Assembly (NCBI GenBank): GCA_008360955.1
Contig: LUCM01006787.1
Span: forward strand, 62,001 to 126,000
Source of the DNA: Fasciolopsis buskii
Taxonomy: Eukaryota; Platyhelminthes; Trematoda; Plagiorchiida; Fasciolidae
DNA: 64,000 nt
Direction of reading: 5' to 3'
The position numbers and the translations under genes were made by a program. The notes under the pieces are model-generated. The model was not told the DNA's origin. It did not search any database and saw only the letters and a program-made list of their open reading frames with translations. Positions 34,513 to 46,889 of this stretch are shown piece by piece. Position 1 is the first letter of the stretch. Each line of letters starts with the position of its first letter.

Positions 34513-36365
34513 GAAAGCGACGCGATTTTATATGACCACTAGGAAGAAGGTAAAAAAAACTATGCTGATCACTGATTTTTGCACAATTATCGACTATTTC
34601 TCACAAATTGACACGGCTGCCAATACAACCAGTGATCCGAGGGGATAAGGCACAAACTGAATCACCTATTCATTTTGTTCTTTTTCCCTGCACTACATTA
34701 TTATCAGAAAGTGCTGCGAAAGAATTCCCACACAGTCGGTAACTTTGATGGATGCACTTTTCCTGAGTTCGTCGTTAGGCCTAATCCGCTGGGTCTCCAC
34801 TTGTCTAGCTCCCAGATCCAGGAGGCTGATTATTTCTCTTGGTTCAATGAGTCTCTAAGACTACGACGCCTATCATGACGGAGGCGGTGAGTTGTGCTGC
34901 GCATAGACAACCGCAAGGCATAAAAATTCGCAACGGACCAGAAAATGACGCGTCTGAGCTGCCGGTTCTTGAACAACCAATTTCGTGAAAACAACGCGTA
35001 AACCAATCTGTCGGAGCACTGCCTTTAGCTAAAAGAATTTTTGTAGTTTAAAAATTCAAACGTTCCCATTTATGAGCTTGCTCCGCGGCTCATGCTTTGG
35101 AAAAGCTCTCCAGCCGCAGGGATTGGCTACAAAGACATGGAAACTGTTGTAGAACGTTTTGACGAAAAAATGCATCGACTTGATTCGCCGTACCGACGGT
35201 GAATCTATGGTACAGCTCTGTCTCAGTGCAGTGAGCGAGTTCGAACAAATTCTTATTTCAAGCCAAATAACGGCCATTTTAAACTGAGGCTTCATCTTAT
35301 CTGAGGCATTATATACCGATGGTGAACAGCTAGATACTACTAATAATGCTGCTACCGAAATGATATCCACATAACACTGAAATAAATAAAGCTTTGCAAA
35401 ATTAAAGAGGCCAACTGTGATTAGATCCAACGGAACACAAATAGCTTCTCTAGTGCTGTGCATTCAATCGCGCTAGTACATGTGCATGGGTAGACTACAC
35501 CAACCTACTTGCGTACTCACGATGATGACCCCAGTCCTGTGGTGACATTGTGCTTCAGCGTGCCTCAGCAATGTGGAGAAAGTCTATCAAAGAGAAAGCC
35601 CAATCTTATCCCATTTCGTCCAGCAAGGTCTAACGTGTCTGTATTTACGTGAGTGTATGGTACGCGTGTATGCATGGCAATTTTAACGTTTATTCTGGCA
35701 GTTCTGCATGACAGGCATCAGGAATAACACCACGAGACACGAATTGCGAGAGTGACTAGAGTTCAGATGTTTTTTCGGAGGGGTAGAAAAAAACAGTGGA
35801 CAACCAAGTCGACGTAAACGTCAAATAAGCGGCACTTGAGAATACCAGAGAACTTATGTCAGGTAGTCTGATTTCATCGGCCGTATCGATACGACGGACA
35901 GTCAATAAATCCAGCGCATTTCGGACCTGAAAGTGACAGTCTGATCAATCAGGCAACCGCATTACACCTCGAGAAAGTGAAGTGGATGACTCCGTGAAAA
36001 TAAATGGCGTATCAACTTCCAAAAAAGTGAAACAAGTTTTACTATCCTACAGTTTCTTAGTCCTATGACAAGCGATGGAGATAATTTCACTCTTCACCGA
36101 AAGAAAAAAACCAAAACAACCTTCAATACTCCCAAGTCGAACTACGCTCCCGGAATGAGTAAAATTACTTTCTACCGCAATGTTCCATGTCCACCGGACA
36201 GCTAACCCTACCTTCGCGTTACGCGACAGAGTCACTCGATAAAAGTTGAAAAGCAAATTACTTACTAGAATCTCATTTGAATCGTTAGGAGCGTGAATAA
36301 GGTAGAGGATTTCCGTCGGCCAGGCAAGGCTAAACTCCAGAAAAAGGACACAATGCCAGAACGTA

Positions 36366-36478
36366 TTGGTTTTTCTTCTCACTAGTATGTTTCGCACATG
36401 GATGGGTGAACAAAATTTCCCCGGGGAAATTTTGTTCATCCATCCATATGCGAAACATACTACTGAGAAGAAAACCAA
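36366..36478. repeat. Near-perfect 113-bp palindrome
   Basis: The left arm 36366-36422 and right arm 36423-36478 are reverse complements with only about three base differences and one single-base length difference. There is no spacer: the centre is TTTCCCC/GGGGAAA. The arms contain GTTTCGCA and ATGGATG words. Such a structure can be a foldback element, a terminal fragment of an inverted transposon, or an artefact of library making or assembly. A 143-codon minus frame (36478-36047) starts inside it and is probably chance. Confidence 0.95.
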
Positions 36479-38740
36479 ATTAGTTTAGAGGAAAGCTAAT
36501 CAAAAATATGGAAAAACAGTATGACCCAGGGCTTTGATCGGACAGTGAACTGGCTTTCCGGAAACTTGCGGCGAAGAAAGTGCAATGGATAAGGTCGACG
36601 ATGGAAAGTTGACTTCGGCCAAGAGAAATTTTTTGGCGTCGAACCGGGTGTTCATTCGGTATTTTATGTTTGGAGCGGTGTGTACATCACAGTGCCACAC
36701 AGCAAAGAAGGGTGACAGATCCGAACGGCTCGTTATAAGACGCACGGTGTCAGGGATGCGTGCGTAACGAACGGAATGCTTTTTCGTGAGAGGATTCCGC
36801 TATTAATTTGTTTTCCCGGCAATGTTCAAAAACTGCGTCAGATGTTCAAAGTTAGAAGTTCACATTGCGGAACTGGCTAATGGCGCCACTAACCAAATGT
36901 GGAATTGTACTGTCCCAAGCAAACCAGCGACAAACAGTGGAAAGCAATCCCCGAAAAAATATACGGAGGACGTCTTTGAGCGGAACTTAAAAGTCACACA
37001 ATTCCACTGATAAACAGCACGTGGAGCCAAAAGTTAAAAAATTGTGCGCCGAACTTAAATGCATGACAACGAAGGAGGAACTGAACACCTGGATAAATAA
37101 AATTCGTTTAATTGACCGGGAGAACTGACAATTTAGAAAATCAACAGGCTATAATTTTTGAGATACAACAAACTATGAGGTTATGCGGGCAAGCTTACTA
37201 GCCGGCTTAACAGTATCCACTAGAAAGCACCCACTTTTAGCGATGACAACCGGCCATATCTAACTCAGCCTTTTAGGTTAATCAAGCTGTACCGGTTGAG
37301 CTGGTTACCAATATACAGACAATCAGATGCCCGAATTTGGCGGCTGGTCTATGAAAAAGTGAAGAACCTTCAGGCGATCCAGCGAATTCGATGATTTGTT
37401 CAACTGCTTGCAACCAGTGGTAAACGGCCTTTTTTAAGATATAGATAAAGCATTATAAACAGACATTATATATCCCATATTTTAATCACGTGATTGATTT
37501 TTGTTTCTTCATAGTATATGAGAAGAATCGTTTGTCCAATAGAAAGTCTTATTCTGCTCTGTTTTGGAAATTATCACCCAACGTTTCGTTACGTCACTAC
37601 TCTGGCCTTCTAATGTTTCTTTAGCAAATCCGTAAATTGATTTTTGTGAATCCTTACGTGGTGTCTCGTGTTGAGAAATGTCCAACTAAGAGTCACTGAA
37701 ATCGCCGAGAATCGTGACGCATCTTTACATCGAAAATACGATATCTTCGTCAACCAACAGGACAGGATCACACTTAGCGGTCTGTTTGATATGGTACGTG
37801 GTTTGTAGAAGTTCGCTCCTTTATCTGATGATGTAACGCAAAAGGTCATTTTGTGAATGCATCCGAAGATACACGTCGGGGTGGTCACAGAGATCAAAAA
37901 TCAAGAAAACCGTGGGATAAAGAATGGTAGTATTAAATCTTGTCTTGGATGAATTCAAATAGATGGTTAATTAAAACGTAAGTCCTGTTTTTATTAGTCA
38001 ACAGTATCAGTTTACCGCTAGCCTAATTACATCAATTATGAGAACAAAAGGACAGAGATCCATCAAGTCAGTAAAACGGCAGCCGAAAAGTCCCAAAAAT
38101 ATTAGGCCCCACGGGATGCCCTAGAGGTTGGTATTGCATAACGTCTCCTGGATATTTAGAAAATATGAAACACTTCGAATTAGCGCTGTACCAGTTCGCA
38201 CACGAAAATAAGGTAGGAATTGTAAACCTCCGAAAGCTAACGGAAACGGATTTTCAAATGCTTAAAAAGCTCATCTGAAGTTAATAGTATTTTATAGACG
38301 GTGATCGAGGGAATTCCGAAAGCATGAAACAAAATGGGGCACAGAAATAAACTTTATAGGGCCAAATTGTGACTAGTTTGAGCATTTTTGTGTTCGTGGG
38401 ATGTAAATCCGTAGTTATTTTCAAAGAAGCATAAGTGCATCCCCACATTCCGGAACATTCTCAAAGTAATGGGATACAAAAATCCGACGTAAGTCGCAAA
38501 ATAATAATCCATTCCTGAGGGAGACCTCATTGGAATCAAAAAATGTGCACTTGTCAATTGGTATCATTATGCATTGGTAAAAAACCGCTATGGAGACCAA
38601 AGATTCTATTCACGTGGATTGAAAACCATTATTTCGAAATAACCTGTACACGTCACGGTAACCAACAGCACCGGAATTGGTCACCTTCTATAAGGCCTAA
38701 ATTAGATAAAACCCCATTATTTGCCGTACTCCAAGATCCA
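36479..38740. other. No recognised gene
   Basis: Several short lysine/glutamate-rich frames occur, for example around 36822-37010 and 37017-37120 (KKLCAELKCMTTKEELNTW), that look protein-like in composition. They lack recognisable domains, and I could not pair them with splice sites. Nothing else is assigned. Confidence 0.5.
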
Positions 38741-38742
38741 GA

Positions 38743-38770
38743 CACTTCGCGACCCCAAGGGTCCGCGAAG
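38743..38770. repeat. Short GC-rich hairpin
   Basis: ACTTCGCGACCCC is followed closely by GGGTCCGCGAAGT, an imperfect inverted repeat able to form a hairpin. A TG-starting sequence (TGAGGTGGCAGATGCG) follows at about 38777. A minus-strand frame at 39022-38840 ends just beyond and is unassigned. Confidence 0.6.
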
Positions 38771-39167
38771 TACTCGTGAGGTGGCAGATGCGCAACACTG
38801 AAACCTAGCTTTGATAGGCCTATGTGCGACGAGTCACACCTAGAATACCGACTCGCCGAGCCAACCGAATGAGCTGAGCGATTGTGATGGTTGGGGATCC
38901 GCCATCGTCAACCTCATCACTAAGCTTAATCTATTGCAACCAAGGACTAGTCCAGGATTTCTGGCCCTCGGTTCTGTTGCGCTGGGGTGGAAGGCGCATA
39001 AGTTCACGCGCCATCCATGCATAAAAACACTTCGATCGGTTCGTTCCAGTGCATGAGTTTGTCGAGCCCGGCCAGCCTAGATCGATGATAGGTCGAGATA
39101 ATACCGTCTATGAGGTAGCAGAACAAAAACGGTTGAAGAAATACGATGCAGCTCTTATTGAGAAAAG
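38771..39167. other. Unassigned, possibly repetitive
   Basis: The 60-codon minus frame (39022-38840) has a serine/proline-rich, repeat-like composition (PQPSQSLSSFGWLGESVF). No homology can be confirmed. The interval borders the retrozyme-like insertion on its right. Confidence 0.4.
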
Positions 39168-39374
39168 TGCACAAAAAATTTTATTGTGAATGATATAATG
39201 TTAATAACACAGCGTTGTTGGTAGATGTAATGCGCCAACGTTTCGACTACCGTGGGTAGTCTTTCTCAAGGTGTGTTATTAACATTATATCATTCACAAT
39301 AAAAACCAATACATGGCGCATCGATTTTTCGATACACTCCTTACGTCGTTTGGTCCGGATATGCACAAAAAATT
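39168..39374 (-). mobile_element. Complete retrozyme-like insertion, copy 2
   Basis: A 181-bp insert (39181-39361) is bracketed by 13-bp direct repeats TGCACAAAAAATT at 39168-39180 and 39362-39374, which mark a target-site duplication. Inside, a 30-bp arm (39181-39210) is repeated exactly in inverted orientation at 39273-39302. Between the arms, minus-strand 39271-39235 carries CTTGAGAAA, a perfect 7-bp stem with CAC loop (39261-39245), then CGAAACGTTGG, a hammerhead-like core. The right half continues as the inverted partner of the leading part of copies 1 and 3. Partial inverted repeats and hammerhead motifs are known features of Penelope-like elements and metazoan retrozymes. There is no coding capacity, so mobilisation would be in trans. 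Confidence 0.65.
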
Positions 39375-42300
39375 GTTCAAAAAAGCCGTGTAACATTTCC
39401 AATTCAATTGGTCAAAGTTCTATCAAAAGGTAACAATGTCTTGTCCTTTCACTCGCTAGCTGATCCGTGCACAAACTGCAACAAACATGGGTCGATTTAA
39501 TCTAGCAGTGTTTTCGGCCTAGGCTACCAAAACCTGAAAACTTGCATCACGTAGAATTTTATAGATCACGGCTGTCGCAAGACTACAAGGCAGAACTGGT
39601 CCACCTGAGTCGTTCACCCCTTCTGTTCTTTTGTTCATCAAGCTCAGGGCCGTATTTAATGTTTGCGCAGGGGCACAGATGATCCAGCAAACGAGAGGGC
39701 TTGTAAGTCGTCCCCATGTTCGACTGTTACTTGCAGCAATTAACTGGCAACAGTTGCTAGTGTTTCCACCTTAAAGAGTCTTTTTGACTCACAGCAGACC
39801 TAGTCGTATCCACGTCACGACAAGCGCGGCGACCGTCAATCTAGTACGCAAAATTAGACAAAATAGAGGGGCACTGGCAGCGTCTAAGATCGTGGTTATT
39901 CTGTGAGAATCTCCATGATTCAGCACCCGATTAGCACTCGAATTCATTGCTCCGGGGAGCACACGGCCCCATGGTAAAGCAAATCAACGTTCATCGTCCC
40001 ATCGTACCCGAGGATGAAACTGACCCAGACTAATGCCAACCCTGGTGAATTTGAATGACAAGCTGCGGCATAGCCCCAACAACCCGCTGCTCTCGGATCT
40101 GAAAGCAAACCGTAAAATTTGGAGCAAAATGGTCGAACGGTGCACTGTTTTGAGCTAGAAACGGGATTGTATAGTGATTTATGCTACTCTCGGCGGTTGA
40201 TGACCGAATATGATCGAATGCAGTGATTCACCCTCACGTAGGGCATATTCGCGCAAAATTAAAATATCACAGATATTCCCACTAATCGTTGAGCTTTCAG
40301 GACGGATGGGCTTTCAATCGGTACACTACTGTGATCCGCCTCCCTCACGGCTTGCGAATATTCAGACTCGACCGTTGAAGCGCCAGGCCGGAAATAGCTC
40401 AAACTGTTTACAATACCATATTCTTTGAGGGATTAATTGATGACTGTCCATCCAACCATTAAATCAGGCCCCCCCTGCTCGATTCGCAGACCTATACAAT
40501 CGTATGGTTCCATCGAATTTCCATTACGGATGCACGTAGGTGATATCAGTGAGCCAGACAGAAGCGAAGTTCAAAGAAAAAAGCCGATAACTTTGTCCAC
40601 TCGAAAATGACAATGAGCATAATCGTTAGAGAAAATATAAATTTGCGACACAAACACAAAACTCACGGTGACAGAAGACAATGACAAATAAGACGATTAA
40701 ACTACTCTCTAATTTTAATTTCATGTCCAACACAGTATAACTCGACATTCAAAAATGTTCTATTTGACAAAAACAACAAACAAAGGCTGCGTACGGTGGT
40801 TTTGACTGCAAACATTGCAAAACTACGGATTTCTCAAGTTGGACAAGAAAGGCGGTCCGATGAAAAGCACCGTCTTCTTGCCCGGAGCTTCAAGTTAAAA
40901 GTTGGCCAAAAAACTGCAGGAAGGCCCTGGCCCCATGTTAAGGGAATCAAACTAATCCAGGAACACGGCTCATCAGCTGAGGGGCAAAGTTAGAGAAATC
41001 ACGGTGGAATAAGATGAAGTTATATCTTTGTACAAGGCCATAGCATTCCCCATGTTGTGACTTATAATGGGCGAAGAAAATACCGGTGCAACTTCAAAAA
41101 CACCACCTGAAATGAGTTAGAAAAGCGAACAACTTGTGACTTCAAAGACTTACGTTGATGCACTTATTTCAAATTCGGCAGTGACATTCGCAAACAAATA
41201 AGAGGAATACCGGCATTCCGGTTCCTTGCAGAAGTTGAATTTAAGCCCTTGAAAGCACTGGATTATTCGAGATACAACCAAAGATTTTGATGGGACATAA
41301 ATGAGTTTTTTGTTGTCATCAAGCGCGCCGATATCTAAGAAGCAGTAGCAACAACCTACAATATCGTCAACGTGATCCAGGAGATTGAAAATAAAAAGAA
41401 ACATCTTGTTTGGTGTTGCTGGTGAGAAGAACGGCCGAAGGAACTATCGAGACATCAGCGAGTCGAAAATCAACGCACACCGACCATATAGCAAGCTTTC
41501 ATAGCAAGCACCCAAACATGCACAAAATATGCCGCATGCAAGCACTGAACAACAACACCGGGCCATAATGAAAATAAGAACGATAGGGAAAAAGCAAGCC
41601 CGGAGAATACAGAATATTTAGGAGTGCTTCTGGAAGCCCGATACTTGTTAGCAAATCCCATCAATAGACAAAATGAACCGGGACAAATACATATGGGAAA
41701 ATTATATGGCTCTGGACACGAAACAACTTGAAAATGACTCAGATCGCACAGACCCAATGCAAAGATCCCGAAATGTTGACGGAATTCACTCAAAAGTAAA
41801 GAGCCGACGCTCCAGATTACAGATACAAGCAGGCGAAATCACTTTACTAAAAAAGAGGCAAGAATGAAGACCATAAAACCATCTCCAAATGATCAGTTAT
41901 CTCCTAAAATAAGTATTTTTAAGGAAAACACTTCAACTTGTTAATGTTCTGTTTAAGGCAAATAAAATCACAAGCTTTTATTGATATCTAAATTGTTAAA
42001 TCCCTCTCAAACATTAGGGTTGATAGCCGAAACCCACACCAGCTACACTTTCATGACAGTGATGGCGTATCGTGCGGGTGTGGATGGTGCTTCAGTTGAC
42101 AGTACTGGAATCGGTGTGTGAGTTTTCGGTTTCGTTTATTCGGAGCTTGAAACTAATTTCCATATTTTTCAGCGTCAGACGTTGGCACGTTTTTATGAAT
42201 ATCATAGTGTCAGCTTGATGAATTGGTTCCGAAACCTTGCCAGTTCCCTCCCTCGTTCTTTCCTTTGTTATAGCGTTAAATTCTGTTCCGATCACAACCG

Positions 42301-45300
42301 ACACAAGTACCTAGTTGCTCATATATCTTGTTTGTAGATTTTCGAACATCCGATTTCCGGTGCATGCCGTAATTAAGTAACGTCTTCGACACGAATATTC
42401 GTCCGGCGTTTGCAGACAGGAACAAACGTGGACTTGGATGGGACAACACAATGCGGCCCATTTGGACGTCTTCGTGGATGCACGAACTCCAGCACCGAAG
42501 AAAACCACGCTTGCCCGAATTGCCTGTCTGCATCTCCACTTCAATATGAACATGATGCAACAGTGACTTCGTTTTACCCTTTGAATTACAGCTAGGCCCA
42601 GGGGACCGATGGAAACCAAGGGACAATGGAGCAGATATCAGGAAGAACGAAGCTGAGGACCGTGGATACCTTGAACGTGACAACGGGCCCATTTCGAGCC
42701 ACCACTAATTGATTACGCGTATAGAATTCCATGACCATATGTCCGCATAGATTGGCATGATAGTACGCGAGTCCTGCTTCACGAGGGCAACCCAGGATGG
42801 AGATTAGTCCATTAGATATAGGTATAGTACATCGGCTTGTCATAAAAGGAAGCACAAATTACACCGATTGTGTTAATCGTCCGAGCAGTTAAACTCTGCG
42901 GTTTGTCGCGCCGATAAAAGAGCTTCGAATCAAGTTGGGAGCTGAATTAATTTGAATGTAGACGTGGCACATTTCGGGATGCCATGTCAAGTGGTTGAAA
43001 TTAGAAAGATTACCTTAATCGGGCATGCGTTCGACTCCGCCACGTGTTGCATCCATGTGTCCATAAGGTTACGGATAACGGTCATAATTATTGATGTTGA
43101 GTGGATGACGGTTCGTCGTTCAGGCAGATGAGTTGCCTTTCATTACGAGCATCAATTAGATAGACCGCGGCATGTATTCGTGTATGCAGAGGTATATGCT
43201 TAACCATTCTAATAATGTCCACTTGTATTATTGGACCCACGCATGACGAGTGGAATTTGGAAGTGCATCGCACTGACAATTCCCTAGCCACATTAGAAGT
43301 AGGTAAAAAACAAGAAAGAAGTGCGCCGCGTCACGCAATTCAGATTTGCAGACAGTTGCCAAAGAAAACTTTATTCTCATACTTGCATTCAGGAATCAAT
43401 GGTTTCCGGGATTTCGACGCGAATGTCTTTACACGCCTTGGCACTTTATCAAAGGAATGTTAGTAAAAGACGAATAACATTAAGATGTGTCCATACGAAC
43501 AAAAATATATAAGGGTTTTTGTCCTTATATTACATATCTAGTGGCTTTTATAGCAATAGCATTCAATTTCACATTATTCGTAAAATATTACATCCATTAA
43601 CAGCGAGGAATTCTGTATCTGCAGCAATCACAGTAAGAAATTTTGGTTCCAAACTATTCTAACCTTAAAGAATTCCAATTCCCACTTACTAATGACGACA
43701 GATAAATTCAAGTTTGCAACTTGCTGTTTTCAAACTTCAGACATTTTGAGGGACGCCTCTCAGCTTTCTTTTTGCACTTTTAACAATTGATAAGCGATGG
43801 GCAACTACAAGCGAACATAGCATATCATCGCGCAGTGGATCTTAGGGCGTTACCAGTCGTCGCAGTCATTCAAATACCCACAAAACGTGGCCTTTTCACG
43901 AGTAGATAAGTTGTCAGTACCATTAATATAAACACGGTTGTGCAGACGGGTAGTTTTTTATCCACACAGTGATGTCGCCTCAGCTGATGATGGGACACTT
44001 TTGATTTAAGGGCCAGGAAGGACGATCGAGAAATCCTATAAACTGTCAATCTGAGCTACGAAACACACCAATATTGAAAATCGTTGAAAATACTCCGCTT
44101 ACTATTTTAAACCATAGTGTAATTGCAACGGATGGGTAGGATGATGGACTCTGTCCGTACCATCAAAAGCCTAAATAAAGGACTAAAGAAGCCAGAAAGA
44201 AACAGTGGAGAGGCGAAATTAAGGACACGAGTGAAGCTTCTCTATGACACCTAGTTACTGTCTAAAACGCTTCTTGCTGTCGTCGCAACCCTGATCAGAC
44301 GATCTTAGGACATTTATATGGTAAAGCCCACCAGTTAAGCTTGGCAGCACTCCCACGATTTGCACGCATGTTCCAGCTTTAAAAAGGTTCAAAATATATT
44401 CGGAAGATGCGTACCGTAGTCGGTTCTGCGCCCGTGTTCCCCTTAATTCCTTGTTTTAAGTACACGACGTTAGGGTACCCAATACCAAGGGAATATTCCC
44501 ATTCGGAGTGCCATAAGTTAGACAGGAGCAACAAATTCCCCTCAAGAACAATCGGCAGGTGGAGGGAAGATATTGACTTCAGTAAACCATAGATGATGTT
44601 CATATGCATGCCAGAATTCCATTGGTGTTAGTAAGTTATGCATCAATTTTGAAACAACTTACAAGAAAATTCATGCGACAGGAAAAATAAATAGCAAAAA
44701 AAATTAAATCCTGCCAACAAACCAAAACGGATACTTTTCTTCGGGAACTATCTAATGCAAATTAAATGAGCAGTAGAAGCCATGAGACAGAGTCGACGTA
44801 CAAAAGGATAGAAAAGCAGTTTAGATTTACTCCAATCAGTTATCAGCCTAAAAGACCTTAGACGTTATTCTTCATAACGAAGTAGTAAAGTGATGTCAAT
44901 TCACAAAGAAGTACTGACATTTCCAGATAGAATTAGCGGGATTAGGAGTCGCCCATGTGTGTCCTAGTAGCTCGTGTTTCGATATTTTTATAGGATTTAA
45001 CTAAGTTACCGATGTGCGCACATAAATAATTGACAACTAGACAGACTATTCCGTCCGGAAAACTAGTCTGAAGCCCGTGGCCGATACATGACAAGAACAT
45101 TTGCGCAATCCGTGAACTTTTGGACGAGCTCTACATCAGTTCATAAAATGCAGTTGCAATGGTCGGCACTGGAAAGACTGTGTCCGCCGGGAGGTCGCAT
45201 TCGCACAGTAATCAGTACAGATGTTTTGAAACTGCCAATAGGTTCCACCTCTCGTTCCCGCTAGCTCCAGAGAGAATAGTCAGGTTGAACAGGCAAAATA

Positions 45301-45336
45301 TTCGTCCACTAAATAAATCCTTTATATCTGTATTCT
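39375..45336. other. No recognised gene
   Basis: About 6 kb without a recognised gene. Open frames reach 138 codons (42692-42276 minus) but overlap others on both strands and lack motifs. No RNA gene or tandem repeat of note is seen. Confidence 0.5.
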
Positions 45337-45399
45337 ATGGTTAGCATTCACCGATTGCTCATCTTATCGACTGGCTTGGTCAGTGCGGTATCATCACAG
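45337..45399 (+). CDS. Candidate first exon with signal peptide
   Basis: ATG at 45337 (context TATTCTATGG) opens 21 codons: Met, a short polar start with His and Arg, a hydrophobic core (LLILSTGLV), then small residues SAVSSQ suiting signal-peptidase cleavage. The exon ends exactly at a codon boundary at CATCACAG/GTGAGTTG, a near-perfect donor (GT at 45400). The encoded leader and the donor agree independently. A possible phase-0 acceptor with a pyrimidine-rich lead is at 46043-46047 (TTGGTTGCTCCCTAGCAG), giving about 20 more codons, but it lies in a repeated segment. The product is unknown; a small secreted peptide or micro-exon-type gene would fit. It could still be chance. Confidence 0.35.
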
Positions 45400-46043
45400 G
45401 TGAGTTGATCTTTGATCAGAGCTATGGAAATGACGGACCAATATCCACCACCGTTACATATGTCAAACGATGTAATTTATCATTTTTACGGAAACACAAA
45501 CGAATAGTGGCTCATCGATCCCACTCATCCGGTAAACATTGGTGGTGTAAGATCAAATATCTTAGACCGCGCTACACCCGCTTTGATACGAATTGTAACG
45601 GCTATTATGAACCACGATTACTTAAGACCTGAAAGCAAAATGTTACCAAAAAGTCGAGTGGAGAAGATCACGGAGACAACTTCGGTTTTGGACACTTCAT
45701 CGCGTGACCAAAGTCGATAGAAAAACGGGGAAGCTGTCGAGGGAACGCGAAAAGTCGATTTCGAATTCACCAGTGAATGCTTCTCATGAACAAGTTATCG
45801 AGGTTATAAGAGGTCCGACAATAGTGTTAGAGATCGGCCGTCCTTGCAGAACATTTTGATCGCCTCTGCAAATTCCCTTTTGTGATCACTCCTACTCGAA
45901 AATGTTAATTTCATCAATCAAACCTGGGTCGTTATTAGAAAAAATACAGCTGTTCACATTAATTTGCTATTGGATATGACCTTGATCAATTTCCTAAACC
46001 CAGTTCGAATGATTAAATATAAGCTGTTTTTGGTTGCTCCCTA

Positions 46044-46115
46044 GCAGCACCGTCTACTCAAAATCAAAGCGGCCGAAGAATCGTGGATAACCGGACAGAC
46101 GGGAAATTAACAAAG
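46044..46115 (+). repeat. Dispersed repeat fragment (partner of 19.4 kb)
   Basis: AGCACCGTCTACTCAAAA recurs almost exactly at about 19403, and the next roughly 30 bases are related (ending CGTGGAT against AGTGGAT). It is preceded by a pyrimidine-rich CTCCCTAGCAG, so it may also act as an exon start. Confidence 0.35.
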
Positions 46116-46424
46116 TTATGTGGATCAGGAAAGATGCCGATTGCGACTGAAACAGTTTGGTGAACACTATGGGACAAGAGTGATGTCTTATCTAAGTCAA
46201 CATCGCATAGCGTTTCCAGTTGGATAAGCCATGATGCGGGCCGCCGACTCCTTGTTTCTCGAAGTGGCCACAAATTTAAAAACGATCGAATGCAGCAAAT
46301 CTCTTAAAAATACGAGAGAACAGATAAAATATGGCCTAGCAGGTCTGTAATTTACACGACGTAAACGAAAAAACCAATACCGAATAAAATTACTTTGGTG
46401 GGTGGTAAGCTTAAACCTGAAACG

Positions 46425-46510
46425 ACCGCAGAGCGGTATTTGACCATGGGTAGAGACTCGAACACAAGCGCAGGAATATACCTATCGAGCTATCCAGAAA
46501 ACCGTGAAAT
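46425..46510 (-). mobile_element. tRNA-like SINE head, weak
   Basis: On the minus strand 46496-46481 reads TGGATAGCTCGATAGG, a good A-box. 46465-46451 reads GTGTTCGAGTCTCTA, close to a B-box. The boxes are nearer each other than in a normal tRNA (about 33 bases start to start), so this is a decayed or shortened unit. No SINE body is defined. Confidence 0.38.
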
Positions 46511-46889
46511 CCAGATTTAGAACCACACGAGTTCTGCGTGCGCCAGCCCGCTACATTAATACACATGCGTGGGGAAATAGACGGACCATCTTCAGTATGT
46601 GGTAACTATAGTTTGCGGACAGTTGTTTATTTCCGTAATTTATCATGAATATGTTGGCAATAGAACCGATCACAAATATGGCTCTCAGTCGTCATAGGAT
46701 AGTAAGATACGTGAACATGAATGACTCACCAAAAATCCGCGTATGTGCCCGCAAAAATTTGATAGTTCCCGTTTTGGCAAAAGCGCGGAGATAGTGGTAT
46801 GCTTATCGGTTGAGATACAAGCTCGGCCCTGCCTCGTGTAACTATGACCCGAGGTTGTTCGGTGAACGGATAGACGTACATGCAATCTA

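Larger units (their letters stand above)
31231..36365. other. No recognised gene; repeats and one micro-exon candidate
   Basis: The stretch includes a degenerate tetranucleotide region (31850-31950), a possible 33-nt exon on the minus strand at 33371-33403 and a GC-rich hexanucleotide repeat at 34483-34500. The 145-codon minus frame (33865-33428) and the 122-codon plus frame (33672-34040) overlap each other without any motif, so at most one can be real. The 135-codon minus frame at 35463-35056 is also unassigned. Confidence 0.5.

Noticed and set aside
36047..36478. 143-codon minus frame starting in the palindrome
   Set aside because: The start codon and first 19 residues derive from the palindrome arm; no homology is seen.
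39020..39060. CCAGTGCATGAG as a possible spliced-leader end
   Set aside because: Only the short GTGCATG word matches flatworm spliced leaders; no Sm site or leader body is visible.
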